Positions 43,025 to 50,945 of a stretch of 64,000 bases of DNA are shown piece after piece (the first letter of the stretch is position 1; every line of letters begins with the position of its first letter). The stretch is from Rhodobiaceae bacterium UBA4490 (GTDB lineage: Bacteria; Pseudomonadota; Alphaproteobacteria; Parvibaculales; Parvibaculaceae), in contig DGNO01000003.1 of the NCBI GenBank assembly GCA_002389665.1, forward strand, positions 1-64,000, given 5' to 3'. The translations under genes and the position numbers were made by a program. The notes beneath the pieces are model-generated. The model did not search any database, was not told where the DNA came from, and was given only the letters and a program-made list of their open reading frames with translations.

Positions 43025-45043
43025 CTAATGTTTGCGGCCGATCCGCGCGAGGCGGGCGGCTAGGTCCTTGACACTCTGCTCGCCGCCGCCCGCGCCTGGC
43101 TTCGGCGCCCAGAGATCGGCCAGATCCTGCTGAGCTTTTTCCAGCGGCGCGCCGCGTTCCTGCGCAAGCTTCAGCCAGCCTTCCGGCGTGACGTGATCGA
43201 GACCGAGCTGGAAGGCCATGGCCCGCGCGCCGACCGCAATGTCGAGCTGCTCATTCGGGCGGTTTTTCAGCCGCTTCCAAACCCGTTCGACATGGCCCCT
43301 CTTGTTCTCTTTTTCGGCGACATACTCCGCCGTGATCTGCTCGAAGAACTCTTTGTCGCATTCCTTCGGGAAATGCAGCGTGCCCGGATCGAACCGGCCT
43401 TCTTCATTGACGCCCTTCTGGTACTTGCGCAGAGCGGCATAGACCCAGCTTTTCAGCGGGAACGTGCCGAGCGGGTACTTCATCACGCCGCCGGGGATCT
43501 TCCGCCCCTGCCATGTGATGTCCATTTTCTTCGGCGTACCGACATGAGGCTGCGTCCAGCCGTGCACGCCGTCGCAAGCAAAGACGCGCTCGCGGCCCCG
43601 GCAGAAGCGGTAGACCTCATTTGAGAGATAGCCGCTATCGACGCCGAAGGCTTCGATCTTGAAGGGCCGTCCTTGCCAACCCTGATACTCCGCACCGACC
43701 ACCTCATCGAGCCGCTTCCAGACTTCTTCGCCCTGCGGGTCGCCCTCGATGATGCCCTTGTCGATGAGCCAGCCTTCAAGGCCGATGCCCCAGGCATAAA
43801 CCCCGTACTCAAGCCGGTTGCCCTGCACGTCCGCAAAGCCGGTAAGCACAAGCGCATTCGGCGGCACGACGCGGAAGGGATAGTCTTCCACCCGCTTCAC
43901 CAGATCCTCGACGTCCGGCGCTTCGCCCTGCTCTTCAAAGGCCTCGCCCAGCACCTGCTGAGTGAAATCCTTTTCCTTCTCAGGCTTTCCCTGTGCTTCG
44001 ATGAACTGATGCATCGTGTCGTCCCAGTCCACGAACTTCGAATAGGCCTGCCAGATATGGAAGCCGGGGCAGCGGCCACGGCTTGAGCGGGCGCGCCAGT
44101 AATCGATCTTGTCCTTCGGAATGACCTGCGCTGGCGCCGGGTTTGCCGGATCCGCATCCGGGTAGGTTTTGATCCATTTTGCGCCGTCGAGCATTGGCCC
44201 TTTTTGATAATGCTCGATGACGCAGCCATTCGACTTGCACTTGAGATAGGTCCGGTACGGCGGGCGCTCGCTATGCGCCTGCATCTGGTCCCAGGTCAGA
44301 TACTGCCAGTCGCCGCATTGCGGGCACTGCACATAGAAGCGGCGCATATCGCTCGCTTCATACTTCTCGGTAATCCGGCACTGGCCCTTGAGGCTCGGTG
44401 TCGAGACATAGAACCGCTTGCACGAGTGCGAATGCGCCGTGGTGCGCTTCTCCGCCATCGAGAGCGGATCGCCCTGATTGTCGACATCGTAGGGCCAGTC
44501 CGAAATCTCGTCGCAGACCAGCACCTTGGCCGAGATCATTTTCAGGCCCTTGGCGCTGTTCGCGCCCGTGACCTGCAGGAAGCCCCCGGCAAAACGTTTC
44601 TGGCTTGTGGTCGAGCCCTGTTCGGAGCGCGAGCGCTGGTCCTTCACCTTGTGCCGGAGCGCCGGCGTAGCGTCGATGGTCGGCTGCAGCTTGACCTTGA
44701 CGTATTTGCTGCCCTCGTCGAGCGAAGCCATCACAACCAGCATCGAGCAAGGGTGCTGGTCGATGCCGTAGCCGATCAGGTTGATCCCGGCTTCCGTGCC
44801 CGCCACCTGGTGCGATTTCACGAACACCACATCGCGGGCAGGATGGTTGAACGACAGGCATTCCTGTATTTCAACCAGATGCGGCGCGCGGCTGTTCTGC
44901 CAGAGACCGGGATAGGGACTGCCGCTCTCCGCAGAGACGTACCGCTTCTGCTCGGCCCATTCGGCAATCGTGATATCCGGCGCGGGCTCGACGGCTTCGG
45001 CCATGGACCTGAAGAGCACCGCCGCGTTCGCTCCCCCCGCCAT
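43025..45043 (-). CDS. Terminase large subunit (lambda A / GpA family)
   Basis: A 672-residue packaging ATPase and nuclease. The lambda-A-like organisation is clear: TIAEWAEQKRYVSAESGSPY, FVKSHQVAGTEAGINLIGYG, a zinc-knuckle-like QCPQCGDWQYLTW, LTGFADVQGNRLEYGVYAWG (nuclease Asp) and RGHVERVWKRLKNRPNEQLD near the end. I start at 45,043, two bases after the small subunit's stop. Confidence 0.92.
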   Translation of the reverse strand: MAGGANAAVLFRSMAEAVEPAPDITIAEWAEQKRYVSAESGSPYPGLWQNSRAPHLVEIQECLSFNHPARDVVFVKSHQVAGTEAGINLIGYGIDQHPCSMLVVMASLDEGSKYVKVKLQPTIDATPALRHKVKDQRSRSEQGSTTSQKRFAGGFLQVTGANSAKGLKMISAKVLVCDEISDWPYDVDNQGDPLSMAEKRTTAHSHSCKRFYVSTPSLKGQCRITEKYEASDMRRFYVQCPQCGDWQYLTWDQMQAHSERPPYRTYLKCKSNGCVIEHYQKGPMLDGAKWIKTYPDADPANPAPAQVIPKDKIDYWRARSSRGRCPGFHIWQAYSKFVDWDDTMHQFIEAQGKPEKEKDFTQQVLGEAFEEQGEAPDVEDLVKRVEDYPFRVVPPNALVLTGFADVQGNRLEYGVYAWGIGLEGWLIDKGIIEGDPQGEEVWKRLDEVVGAEYQGWQGRPFKIEAFGVDSGYLSNEVYRFCRGRERVFACDGVHGWTQPHVGTPKKMDITWQGRKIPGGVMKYPLGTFPLKSWVYAALRKYQKGVNEEGRFDPGTLHFPKECDKEFFEQITAEYVAEKENKRGHVERVWKRLKNRPNEQLDIAVGARAMAFQLGLDHVTPEGWLKLAQERGAPLEKAQQDLADLWAPKPGAGGGEQSVKDLAARLARIGRKH

Positions 45044-45044
45044 G

Positions 45045-45614
45045 CTACTCGGTGGCCTCCTCTTCGGCGGCATTCGCCGCGTTGATCAGGTTTTGCCGGA
45101 AGGCTTCCAAGAGCTCCCGGTCGGCATCCTGCAGGAAGGCCTCCGCCTCGCGCACGTCCTCGATCGCCACAAGCCGCTCGGCCATGTCGCGCCGGCGCGA
45201 TGCGAGCCGGTTCTGCAGGAGCGCGCCCGTATCCGCGAAAGCCAGGCGCACGATTTCCACATCGATCAGCTCGCCGCGCTTTTGCCGAAGGTCAAGCGCC
45301 GCCAGCTCGGCACGCGTCTCTTCGTAAGTAGCCCTGGCTTCTGACTGCCGCCGCCGCGAGGCAACGGCGTGATCGTCCTTCTCCCCCCCGCGCTTTTCAG
45401 GCGCGGGCGCTTCGGGCGGCGAAGCAAGCAGCGGCTGGCCTTGCTCCTGGACGGTCAGATTGTCTTCGCGGTGACGGCGCAGCTGATCGAGATTGACCTT
45501 CTTGCGCGAGCCGGGCGGCGCGACGTTGAGCTCCGGGTATTTATCGATGTAGCGGGAAATAGTGCTGTGCGAGACGCCCAGCTTTTCCGCCGCCTGCCTT
45601 ACGCCGCATTCCAT
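45045..45614 (-). CDS. Terminase small subunit (Nu1-like)
   Basis: A 189-residue protein beginning with an HTH (MECGVRQAAEKLGVSHSTIS) for cos binding, then a long coiled coil (ATYEETRAELAALDLRQKRG) and a C-terminal helical part rich in Ala/Glu. I start at MECGV rather than 45,668 because the extra residues would come from the GGTGC array just upstream. Confidence 0.82.
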   Translation of the reverse strand: MECGVRQAAEKLGVSHSTISRYIDKYPELNVAPPGSRKKVNLDQLRRHREDNLTVQEQGQPLLASPPEAPAPEKRGGEKDDHAVASRRRQSEARATYEETRAELAALDLRQKRGELIDVEIVRLAFADTGALLQNRLASRRRDMAERLVAIEDVREAEAFLQDADRELLEAFRQNLINAANAAEEEATE

Positions 45615-45629
45615 CGTTCCCGTCCGTCC

Positions 45630-45685
45630 GGTGCATTGGTGCGCGCCCGGTGCGCCTGAATGGTGCATCGGTGCACGTTTGGTGC
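45630..45685. repeat. GGTGC array, probable cosB-type terminase binding site
   Basis: Six copies of GGTGC (45,630; 45,638; 45,649; 45,662; 45,670; 45,681) in 56 bases, several extended to TGGTGCAT. They lie immediately before the small terminase start. Lambda's cosB holds several gpNu1 sites beside gpNu1. The nick site itself cannot be seen. Confidence 0.5.
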
Positions 45686-45826
45686 ATCACTTTGAAAATT
45701 GAGCAACTAGAAATCCCAAACGCCTTGTCGTGCCGTATAGGTTTGAGGCGCAGGAAGGACCCAAAGGGGGGTGGGGGCGCGCCGCGCGCTGCGGGTTACA
45801 TCGTCGCCTCCCTCCGCAAAAGAAAA

Positions 45827-45851
45827 CGCCCGGCGGTGAAACCTCCGGGCG
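45827..45851 (-). terminator. Intrinsic terminator before the packaging genes
   Basis: Stem CGCCCGG/CCGGGCG with an inner GGT/ACC pairing and a GAA loop, followed on the minus strand by TTTTCTTTT. It should stop transcription from the 45,897 gene before the cos region. Confidence 0.7.
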
Positions 45852-45896
45852 CAACTCTTTGATGGTGACGATTTTTGGGTCGAAAACCCGCGTTAG

Positions 45897-46637
45897 TCAA
45901 GCGGCCCGATCAAAGGCCAGCGTTTCCGCCTCTTTGTCGAGCGCCTTGCTCTGCATCCAGAGCAAATATCTTTCGAGGGCGATTCGGAGAACGATGGTTC
46001 CAAAACCTTTATCCTCTGGAAAGCCGCAAATCTTCTCCGCCTCGTTCACGCCCTTGTTGTCGACAGCGATCATGATCGTGAAGACCGGCGCGCAAAGATA
46101 GACCCGGCGAAGGCGCGGCGTCACTTGCTCGATCGGATCGTTCACCAGCTCGCGCAGCCAGGGCAGATAGTTCCGCGAGTAAGCGCGCGCCGTCCTTTCC
46201 GGGATGCGGTCGAGCGGATCGCCGCCGCGCTTGCCGCCATCGACCCGCATCTCGAACCGGCCCGAGGCATAGCCGATGCTTGCCCATGCCGCGTGAATGT
46301 CGCGGATTTCCTCAACCGCAAGCAAATGCTCCTTGTCGAGCAAGGGCAGCTTGCGCTTCACCAGCCCTTCGCACACGTCGCGTTTGCACTTGGCCCGCGT
46401 TTCCGGGGTGGCGTTCCCGGCCTCAATCAGTTTGCGTCGCTTGTCGGGATCGAAGGCGGGCATGGCGAGCGCCGCGCTTGCCAGCCGGTTTTTCGTCTGC
46501 TTGACCTGCTGGGTCTTCCAGCGCTTGAAATCTTCCAGCGCAGCGAGCGAGGGCGGGGCCAGCAATTCACCGATCAGCTCCGCCTCGATGCGCGCCGGAA
46601 TGTCCGCCCCGTGCCAGTCTAACTCAACGTGCCGCAT
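45897..46637 (-). CDS. Conserved-looking phage protein of unknown function
   Basis: A 246-residue protein starting MRHVELDWHGADIPARIEAE. The middle has basic helices (RWKTQQVKQTKNRLASAAL), a region with EEIRDIHAAWASIGYASGRF and a helical C-terminus. I do not recognise its family; it sits where late-gene regulators often lie. It overlaps the O-like gene's end by 14 bases. The palindrome copy at 46,659-46,673 is 22 bases upstream. Confidence 0.5.
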   Translation of the reverse strand: MRHVELDWHGADIPARIEAELIGELLAPPSLAALEDFKRWKTQQVKQTKNRLASAALAMPAFDPDKRRKLIEAGNATPETRAKCKRDVCEGLVKRKLPLLDKEHLLAVEEIRDIHAAWASIGYASGRFEMRVDGGKRGGDPLDRIPERTARAYSRNYLPWLRELVNDPIEQVTPRLRRVYLCAPVFTIMIAVDNKGVNEAEKICGFPEDKGFGTIVLRIALERYLLWMQSKALDKEAETLAFDRAA

Positions 46638-47469
46638 GCCTGCCTCCTCGCTCTTGCCGCGCACGGCGTGCGCGCCGCGCCTGATTGACCTTGATGATGA
46701 TTTTCTGCCCGCATCGGGCTTCGAAGAAATCGATGAAATGCGTGCGCAAATGGCTCGCCACGAACTCGCTTTCGACTTCGAGGCAAGGCGGGTCCGCCCC
46801 CGTCAGCCCTGCCGAGCCGAACCACGCCCGCCACGTGTCCCCGCCTTTGCTGGCGATGAAGGCAAGCGCCGCTTGCTCGAAGCGAGGGGAGCGCACGGCA
46901 AGCTGGAAGCTGCCGAGGTCGGGCAGCGGGTTTTCCACACACGTCCCGCGCGCGCCCGGAGTGCCTCTATCTAACTCAGTAGTTTTTATCTGATGGATTA
47001 AGGGTGGATTCTCTGAACATTGTTCACCCCGTTCGGTCGTATTGTTCACCCCGTTGCCGTCACGGGGTGAACGTTGTTCATGCCGTGGGGCCTCACGGGG
47101 TGCACATTGTTCCCCTCGCTCCGCCTCACGGGGTGAATGCTGTTCATCCCGCTGGGGACAGTTTTCGCGGATGGTGAGCGTGCCGACCGGCATGTCATAG
47201 ACCACCGGGCGGCGGTCTCCGCGCGCGATATGGGCGGCGGCAACGGCCTGATTACCCCGCGTGATCGCGCCCGCGTCTTCCAACTCACGGAGGTACTTTG
47301 AAACGGCCCGGTCTGAGAGGCCCGTTTCCCGTGCAAGCGTCCTCACGCTCGGAAAGGCGCTGCGCCCCTCCTGGTCCGCATAGTTCGCCAGCACCAGCAA
47401 GACATGACGGCTGGTATGATGCGTCACGATCTGCTGCTGCAGCGCCCATGCCATTGCTTGCACACTCAT
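46624..47469 (-). CDS. Replication initiator-like protein with N-terminal HTH (O-like)
   Basis: A 281-residue protein. Residues 1-75 are the HTH_36-type winged helix of phage replication proteins (TSRHVLLVLANYADQEGRSA; PSVRTLARETGLSDRAVSKY; LRELEDAGAI). Residues about 105-155 are a tandem repeat of R-x-E-Q-x-x-P-R-(E/D) units made by 33-bp DNA repeats. The rest is helical with an RARRARR tail at the palindrome. Gene order and the DNA repeats suggest an origin-binding initiator, like lambda O. Confidence 0.68.
   Translation of the reverse strand: MSVQAMAWALQQQIVTHHTSRHVLLVLANYADQEGRSAFPSVRTLARETGLSDRAVSKYLRELEDAGAITRGNQAVAAAHIARGDRRPVVYDMPVGTLTIRENCPQRDEQHSPREAERGEQCAPREAPRHEQRSPRDGNGVNNTTERGEQCSENPPLIHQIKTTELDRGTPGARGTCVENPLPDLGSFQLAVRSPRFEQAALAFIASKGGDTWRAWFGSAGLTGADPPCLEVESEFVASHLRTHFIDFFEARCGQKIIIKVNQARRARRARQERGGRHAAR
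47019..47157. repeat. Iterons inside the O-like gene; probable phage origin
   Basis: Direct repeats with a 33-base period: CACGGGG begins at 47,061, 47,094 and 47,127, and TTGTTC-type elements at 47,020, 47,042, 47,074, 47,107 and (as CTGTTCA) 47,140. They are followed, towards 46,970, by an AT-rich stretch. Iterons within the initiator gene, next to an AT-rich region, are how lambda ori is built. Confidence 0.6.
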
Positions 47470-47546
47470 GCGCTTAAAGCCTCCTTACTCACTTGCCCGC
47501 CGCCGCGCAGGCCTCACCACTTAAACCGCCGCGCCATTTTTGCGCA

Positions 47547-47598
47547 TATATATACACAACACCCTTGACCATGGCCGGGAAGGTGTGTATATATAAAC
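47547..47598 (+). promoter_or_regulatory. hicAB promoter with flanking inverted repeat
   Basis: A -35 TTGACC (47,565-47,570), a 17-base spacer and a -10 TATATA (47,588-47,593) are flanked by the arms TATATATACAC and GTGTATATATA. The -10 lies in the right arm, so binding of HicB would block the promoter, which is how hicAB operons are autoregulated. Confidence 0.7.
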
Positions 47599-47618
47599 AC
47601 AACAAAGGGAGACGGGAC

Positions 47619-47807
47619 TTGGAACGCAACAGCCGCAAACTGATCAAGATGCTTAAAGCGGACGGCTGGGAACTTGTGGCCACACGCGGCGACCATCACC
47701 AGTTCAAGCACCCGGAAAAGAAGGGCCGTGTAACGGTCCCCCACCCGAATAAAGACATTCCGTCCGGCACCGTCCGGTCCATTTACAAACAGGCGGGCTG
47801 GCTCTAA
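47619..47807 (+). CDS. hicA: HicA-type toxin (mRNA interferase)
   Basis: A 62-residue protein of the YcfA/HicA family: NSRKLIKMLKADGWELVATR, GDHHQFKHPEKKGRVTVPHP with the catalytic His, and a final helix GTVRSIYKQAGW. The start is a TTG after AAAGGGAG, which gives the usual HicA length. It cleaves mRNA unless held by HicB. It lies 33 bases before hicB on the plus strand, inside a minus-strand phage region, so it is an inserted cassette. Confidence 0.88.
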   Translation: MERNSRKLIKMLKADGWELVATRGDHHQFKHPEKKGRVTVPHPNKDIPSGTVRSIYKQAGWL

Positions 47808-47840
47808 GCCCCCGCCGCCCCTTATCCACAGAGGGATGCC

Positions 47841-48242
47841 ATGCGATACGTTGCCTTGATCCACAAAGACCCCGACACCGGCTATGGGGCGAGCTTCCCG
47901 GACTTTCCGGGCTGCATCGGCGCCGGCGACACGATTGAAGATGCGATCCGCAGCGCAGCCGACGCACTTGCCTTTCACGTTGCGGGTATGCGCGAAGACG
48001 GCGAGGATATTCCTGCACCGCGCGGCATGGACGCCGTGCGCGCCGATGAGGCCCTGGCGGAAGACACGAAGGACGCCTTCTTCGTTCTCATCCCCCTCAT
48101 CGAAGACCGCAGCGCCGCCAAGCGCGTGAATATCTCGATCGACCCCAGCCTCCTGGAAGCGATCGACGAGGCCGCGAAAGACCGGGGCATGACGCGCTCG
48201 AACTTCCTGGCAAGCGCTGCGCGCATGCTGCTCACGGGCTAA
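47841..48242 (+). CDS. hicB: HicB-type antitoxin
   Basis: A 133-residue antitoxin with the partially degraded RNase-H fold of HicB (VALIHKDPDTGYGASFPDFP, then GCIGAGDTIEDAIRSAADAL) and a C-terminal ribbon-helix-helix (AKRVNISIDPSLLEAIDEAA). It neutralises HicA and represses the operon through the inverted repeat. Confidence 0.9.
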   Translation: MRYVALIHKDPDTGYGASFPDFPGCIGAGDTIEDAIRSAADALAFHVAGMREDGEDIPAPRGMDAVRADEALAEDTKDAFFVLIPLIEDRSAAKRVNISIDPSLLEAIDEAAKDRGMTRSNFLASAARMLLTG

Positions 48243-48257
48243 GAGAGGGAGTGGGAC

Positions 48258-49004
48258 ATGAGCGACAGGCGGAATGATTTGCCGACCGGGATAGCGATCG
48301 GCGGCGCTCTCGCGACAGCATTCTATTTGGTCATATCCAGCCGCTGGCCCGATTTCCAATCGAGCACCGACTTTCTTAGTGCGCTTGTTGCGCTTGGAAC
48401 CATCGCCACTGCCACAGCGGCCACAGTTAGCATCCGCCAAACCAGGAAAATTCAGGAAGCACAGGTCAAACGAGTTAAGGACGAGGAGGACCGGCAGAGC
48501 GTAGCTCTTGCGTCCGTAGTGGTAGCCGATCTGGAACAGCTCGCTTTGGCCGCGCGGCGAAGCATACTGCGCACGAGCACGGCAATCGACCATGATCCTT
48601 TGAGTTGGCCTTTGGCCTTCGAGAGTATTCGCAACTACTTCCAAAAGCAGACCGATATCAGCGGCATTGAGCGTATCTGGCGAGACGCTGGGATATTGCC
48701 TCAGGCGAGCATTCACGCGCTCGCGACGTTCCGATTCCAGATGGCCATGAAACATGATCATCATATGCGCTGGGAACACCGCACAGAGATGGAACTTCAA
48801 GGTGTAAATGAGATCGATCTGGCACACGCCGGCATACATGACATAAGCGGCGTTTTCTTCGCGGCCGTCGATGCGCTCCAAGTTCTTTGCAAACAACCCG
48901 GTGTGACAGGCGCCATCCCGCCCAAACGCTTGCAGTTCTACCGATCTAGCATCGAAAATATGTTGTCGGCGATGGATCTCTATACTCATACCCCACCCCC
49001 CTGA
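48258..49004 (+). CDS. Membrane protein, moron-like
   Basis: A 248-residue protein with two N-terminal helices (GIAIGGALATAFYLVIS; FLSALVALGTIATATAATV) followed by SIRQTRKIQEAQVKRVKDEE and a cytoplasmic helical domain. The TM plus I-(K/R)-Q-T-(K/R) junction also occurs in the product of 21,172. It follows hicB by 15 bases on the plus strand and may be co-transcribed. Composition differs from the phage genes around it. Function unknown. Confidence 0.6.
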   Translation: MSDRRNDLPTGIAIGGALATAFYLVISSRWPDFQSSTDFLSALVALGTIATATAATVSIRQTRKIQEAQVKRVKDEEDRQSVALASVVVADLEQLALAARRSILRTSTAIDHDPLSWPLAFESIRNYFQKQTDISGIERIWRDAGILPQASIHALATFRFQMAMKHDHHMRWEHRTEMELQGVNEIDLAHAGIHDISGVFFAAVDALQVLCKQPGVTGAIPPKRLQFYRSSIENMLSAMDLYTHTPPP

Positions 49005-49285
49005 GGCACACGCCACACGCGCCGCTCAGGCCGCGTGCCACCCTTACCGTCCGGGTAGGCGTCCTCACGTTCCACAAGGTGCATGCCCGTGTCCTCGATG
49101 CGCGGCGCAGAAATGAGATCGATGCCGTGCCCGGCGAGCGGGCCTTCCATGCGCGCTTCGGCATGCATCAGCTCATAGGCGAGCCATTGCCGCACGGCCT
49201 CCGTGCCCGCCGCTTCCGGCAGCTCCAGCTCGAAGGTGACGCGCACAATTCGGCCTTTCGGGAGAAGGGAGGCAGCGCCGCTCAT
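48986..49285 (-). CDS. Hypothetical early phage protein
   Basis: A 99-residue protein starting MSGAASLLPKGRIVRVTFEL. It has a beta-strand pair, then a helix (VRQWLAYELMHAEARMEGPL) and a polar end. The start is 17 bases downstream of a palindrome copy (49,302-49,316). It is one of a run of small minus-strand genes of the same operon, interrupted here by the pentapeptide moron. Confidence 0.55.
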   Translation of the reverse strand: MSGAASLLPKGRIVRVTFELELPEAAGTEAVRQWLAYELMHAEARMEGPLAGHGIDLISAPRIEDTGMHLVEREDAYPDGKGGTRPERRVWRVPQGGGV

Positions 49286-49374
49286 GCCGCCTCCCCCAGC
49301 TGCGCACGGCGTGCGCAGCCGCTTACCGCCTTGCGATAAAACCGCGAATTCGCCAATCTGAGCTGTCGAGGACA

Positions 49375-50607
49375 ATGCAGAGGAGACCCGTCGTGGGCGA
49401 TAGCGCCAAAAGAACCAAGACGGTGGCCATAATCGAACGGCTCAAAACTCAGGTTCGCGCCGAAGCAGATGCGCTGCGCGATACCTACCGGACGCTCTCC
49501 GTCCCAACTCCCTCTTCTAAAGGCGATCCTGACTCGCTTGTTTATTTTCCAGTTGCGCTCAGCGTGGCGATTTTTGCCATCCCAATCCTTGGCCAGCTGC
49601 CGCCGCATTTCTGGACTGCGCAATATTGGGGGGGAGATAATGAGAACCGCATGGAGATAATGCGTAATCTTGCCCTGATTATTGGCGGGGGGTTGGGTCT
49701 TTTCCTTGCTTGGTGGCGCATAATCCAGAAAGACATTGAGATGGCCTTCGCCAATCAACGCCATCGCGACGAACGATTTGAACGTGCCATCACCTTGCTC
49801 GAAAGCGATATCGAAGGAAGCAGAATTGCCGGCTTGCGGGCTTTGCAGCAGCTGGCTCAGCAGTTCCCAGATGATTATTCGTTCTCGGCCCTGCAAGTCA
49901 TATGCGCGTTCTTGAGACAGCGCAGAAGAGCAGAAGACTTCCCCAAAGCAGCTCCTGTTTCTGCCGAATTTGAAGCCGCATTTGAAACAATTTACGCACT
50001 CATTTCCGTACCAGTATCCAAGCTGCCCGACGCACCAATTGATCTGACCGGGGTGGCATTTGACAACATGCGGCTCTACAATTGGAATTTTACAATTATC
50101 AATTGTCGTGATGCGACATTTCGGAACTGTCGACTTGTCGGTTGCAATATTAGGTCTGCCGTTAGAGAAGCACTCTCTTTTCAACGTGCAACCATCCGTC
50201 GCGCAACGCTCCATGGTCACATTGCAAACGTTGATTTTTCCAATGCCACGTTCCTTGAGGTAGACCTTCGAAGCGTTCACTTTCGTCTCTGCAACTTTAC
50301 GAATGCTCGGTTCTATGCCCCTCGCGTTTCTTCGCGGCCAACAAGGCGCTTGGGCGAACGTCCAATATTCGATCGATGCGATATCACGGAGTGCCAATTC
50401 AGCGCGGACCGTAGGGATCTCGGCTTTCTCAGAGCTAGACTCCGCAAAGAACCATCCACTTTTCGCGCTAAGGATTTCGAGCTCTGTTATGTTGGGAAGG
50501 TGTTCGATGCCCCTCCAACGACCGCAGAGAATGACCCAGTGCTCAATTTCGCGACAAAGCCAGCACCTGAAAAGAATCAGCTGCCCGTCACAGTCAGCGA
50601 ACTTTAG
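49375..50607 (+). CDS. Membrane-anchored pentapeptide-repeat protein (second copy)
   Basis: A 410-residue protein with membrane helices at about 55-75 (VYFPVALSVAIFAIPILGQL) and 100-117 (LALIIGGGLGLFLAWW), a helical juxtamembrane region (ERFERAITLLESDIEGSRIA) and pentapeptide-like repeats from about 225 (NMRLYNWNFTIINCRDATFR). The same order of parts occurs in the product of 18,608. It is flanked by palindromes and by a duplicated start-codon segment. Cargo gene; possible exclusion or defence role. Confidence 0.68.
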   Translation: MQRRPVVGDSAKRTKTVAIIERLKTQVRAEADALRDTYRTLSVPTPSSKGDPDSLVYFPVALSVAIFAIPILGQLPPHFWTAQYWGGDNENRMEIMRNLALIIGGGLGLFLAWWRIIQKDIEMAFANQRHRDERFERAITLLESDIEGSRIAGLRALQQLAQQFPDDYSFSALQVICAFLRQRRRAEDFPKAAPVSAEFEAAFETIYALISVPVSKLPDAPIDLTGVAFDNMRLYNWNFTIINCRDATFRNCRLVGCNIRSAVREALSFQRATIRRATLHGHIANVDFSNATFLEVDLRSVHFRLCNFTNARFYAPRVSSRPTRRLGERPIFDRCDITECQFSADRRDLGFLRARLRKEPSTFRAKDFELCYVGKVFDAPPTTAENDPVLNFATKPAPEKNQLPVTVSEL

Positions 50608-50618
50608 ATGCGCCCCAC

Positions 50619-50945
50619 TCATGCCGCCTCCCCTTCCTGCGCACGCCGTGCGCGCTTGGCGAGACGGAAGAGCAGCTCGGCGCAAGCAGGCGGCGGCAAC
50701 CGGCCACCGGCGCGCCGCTGGGCCATCATGGCGGCGGCCTGGCGCTTTGTGATTTCGTGAGCGCCCGCTGCCACGGCACGGGCGCGGCGCTCAAGGCAGA
50801 TATTGTAATGGCCCCGGTGATGCCAGCGCCGCGCCACGCCGACCCTGTCCGCCATGGCGTGCAGCTCGGCCTCCGTGTCGGCGATCATGTGGCACATGAT
50901 CATCCGCCCATAGGGCGCGCGCATATCATCCACATAAACGGTCAT
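50619..50945 (-). CDS. DUF4031 protein
   Basis: A 108-residue protein with the DUF4031 signature MTVYVDDMRAPYGRMIMCHM, then HAMADRVGVARRWHH and YNICLERRARAVAAGAHEIT. The family is widespread in phages and of unknown function. The C-terminal KRARRAQEGEAA is written by the palindrome at 50,639. It overlaps the next gene by four bases. Confidence 0.8.
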   Translation of the reverse strand: MTVYVDDMRAPYGRMIMCHMIADTEAELHAMADRVGVARRWHHRGHYNICLERRARAVAAGAHEITKRQAAAMMAQRRAGGRLPPPACAELLFRLAKRARRAQEGEAA

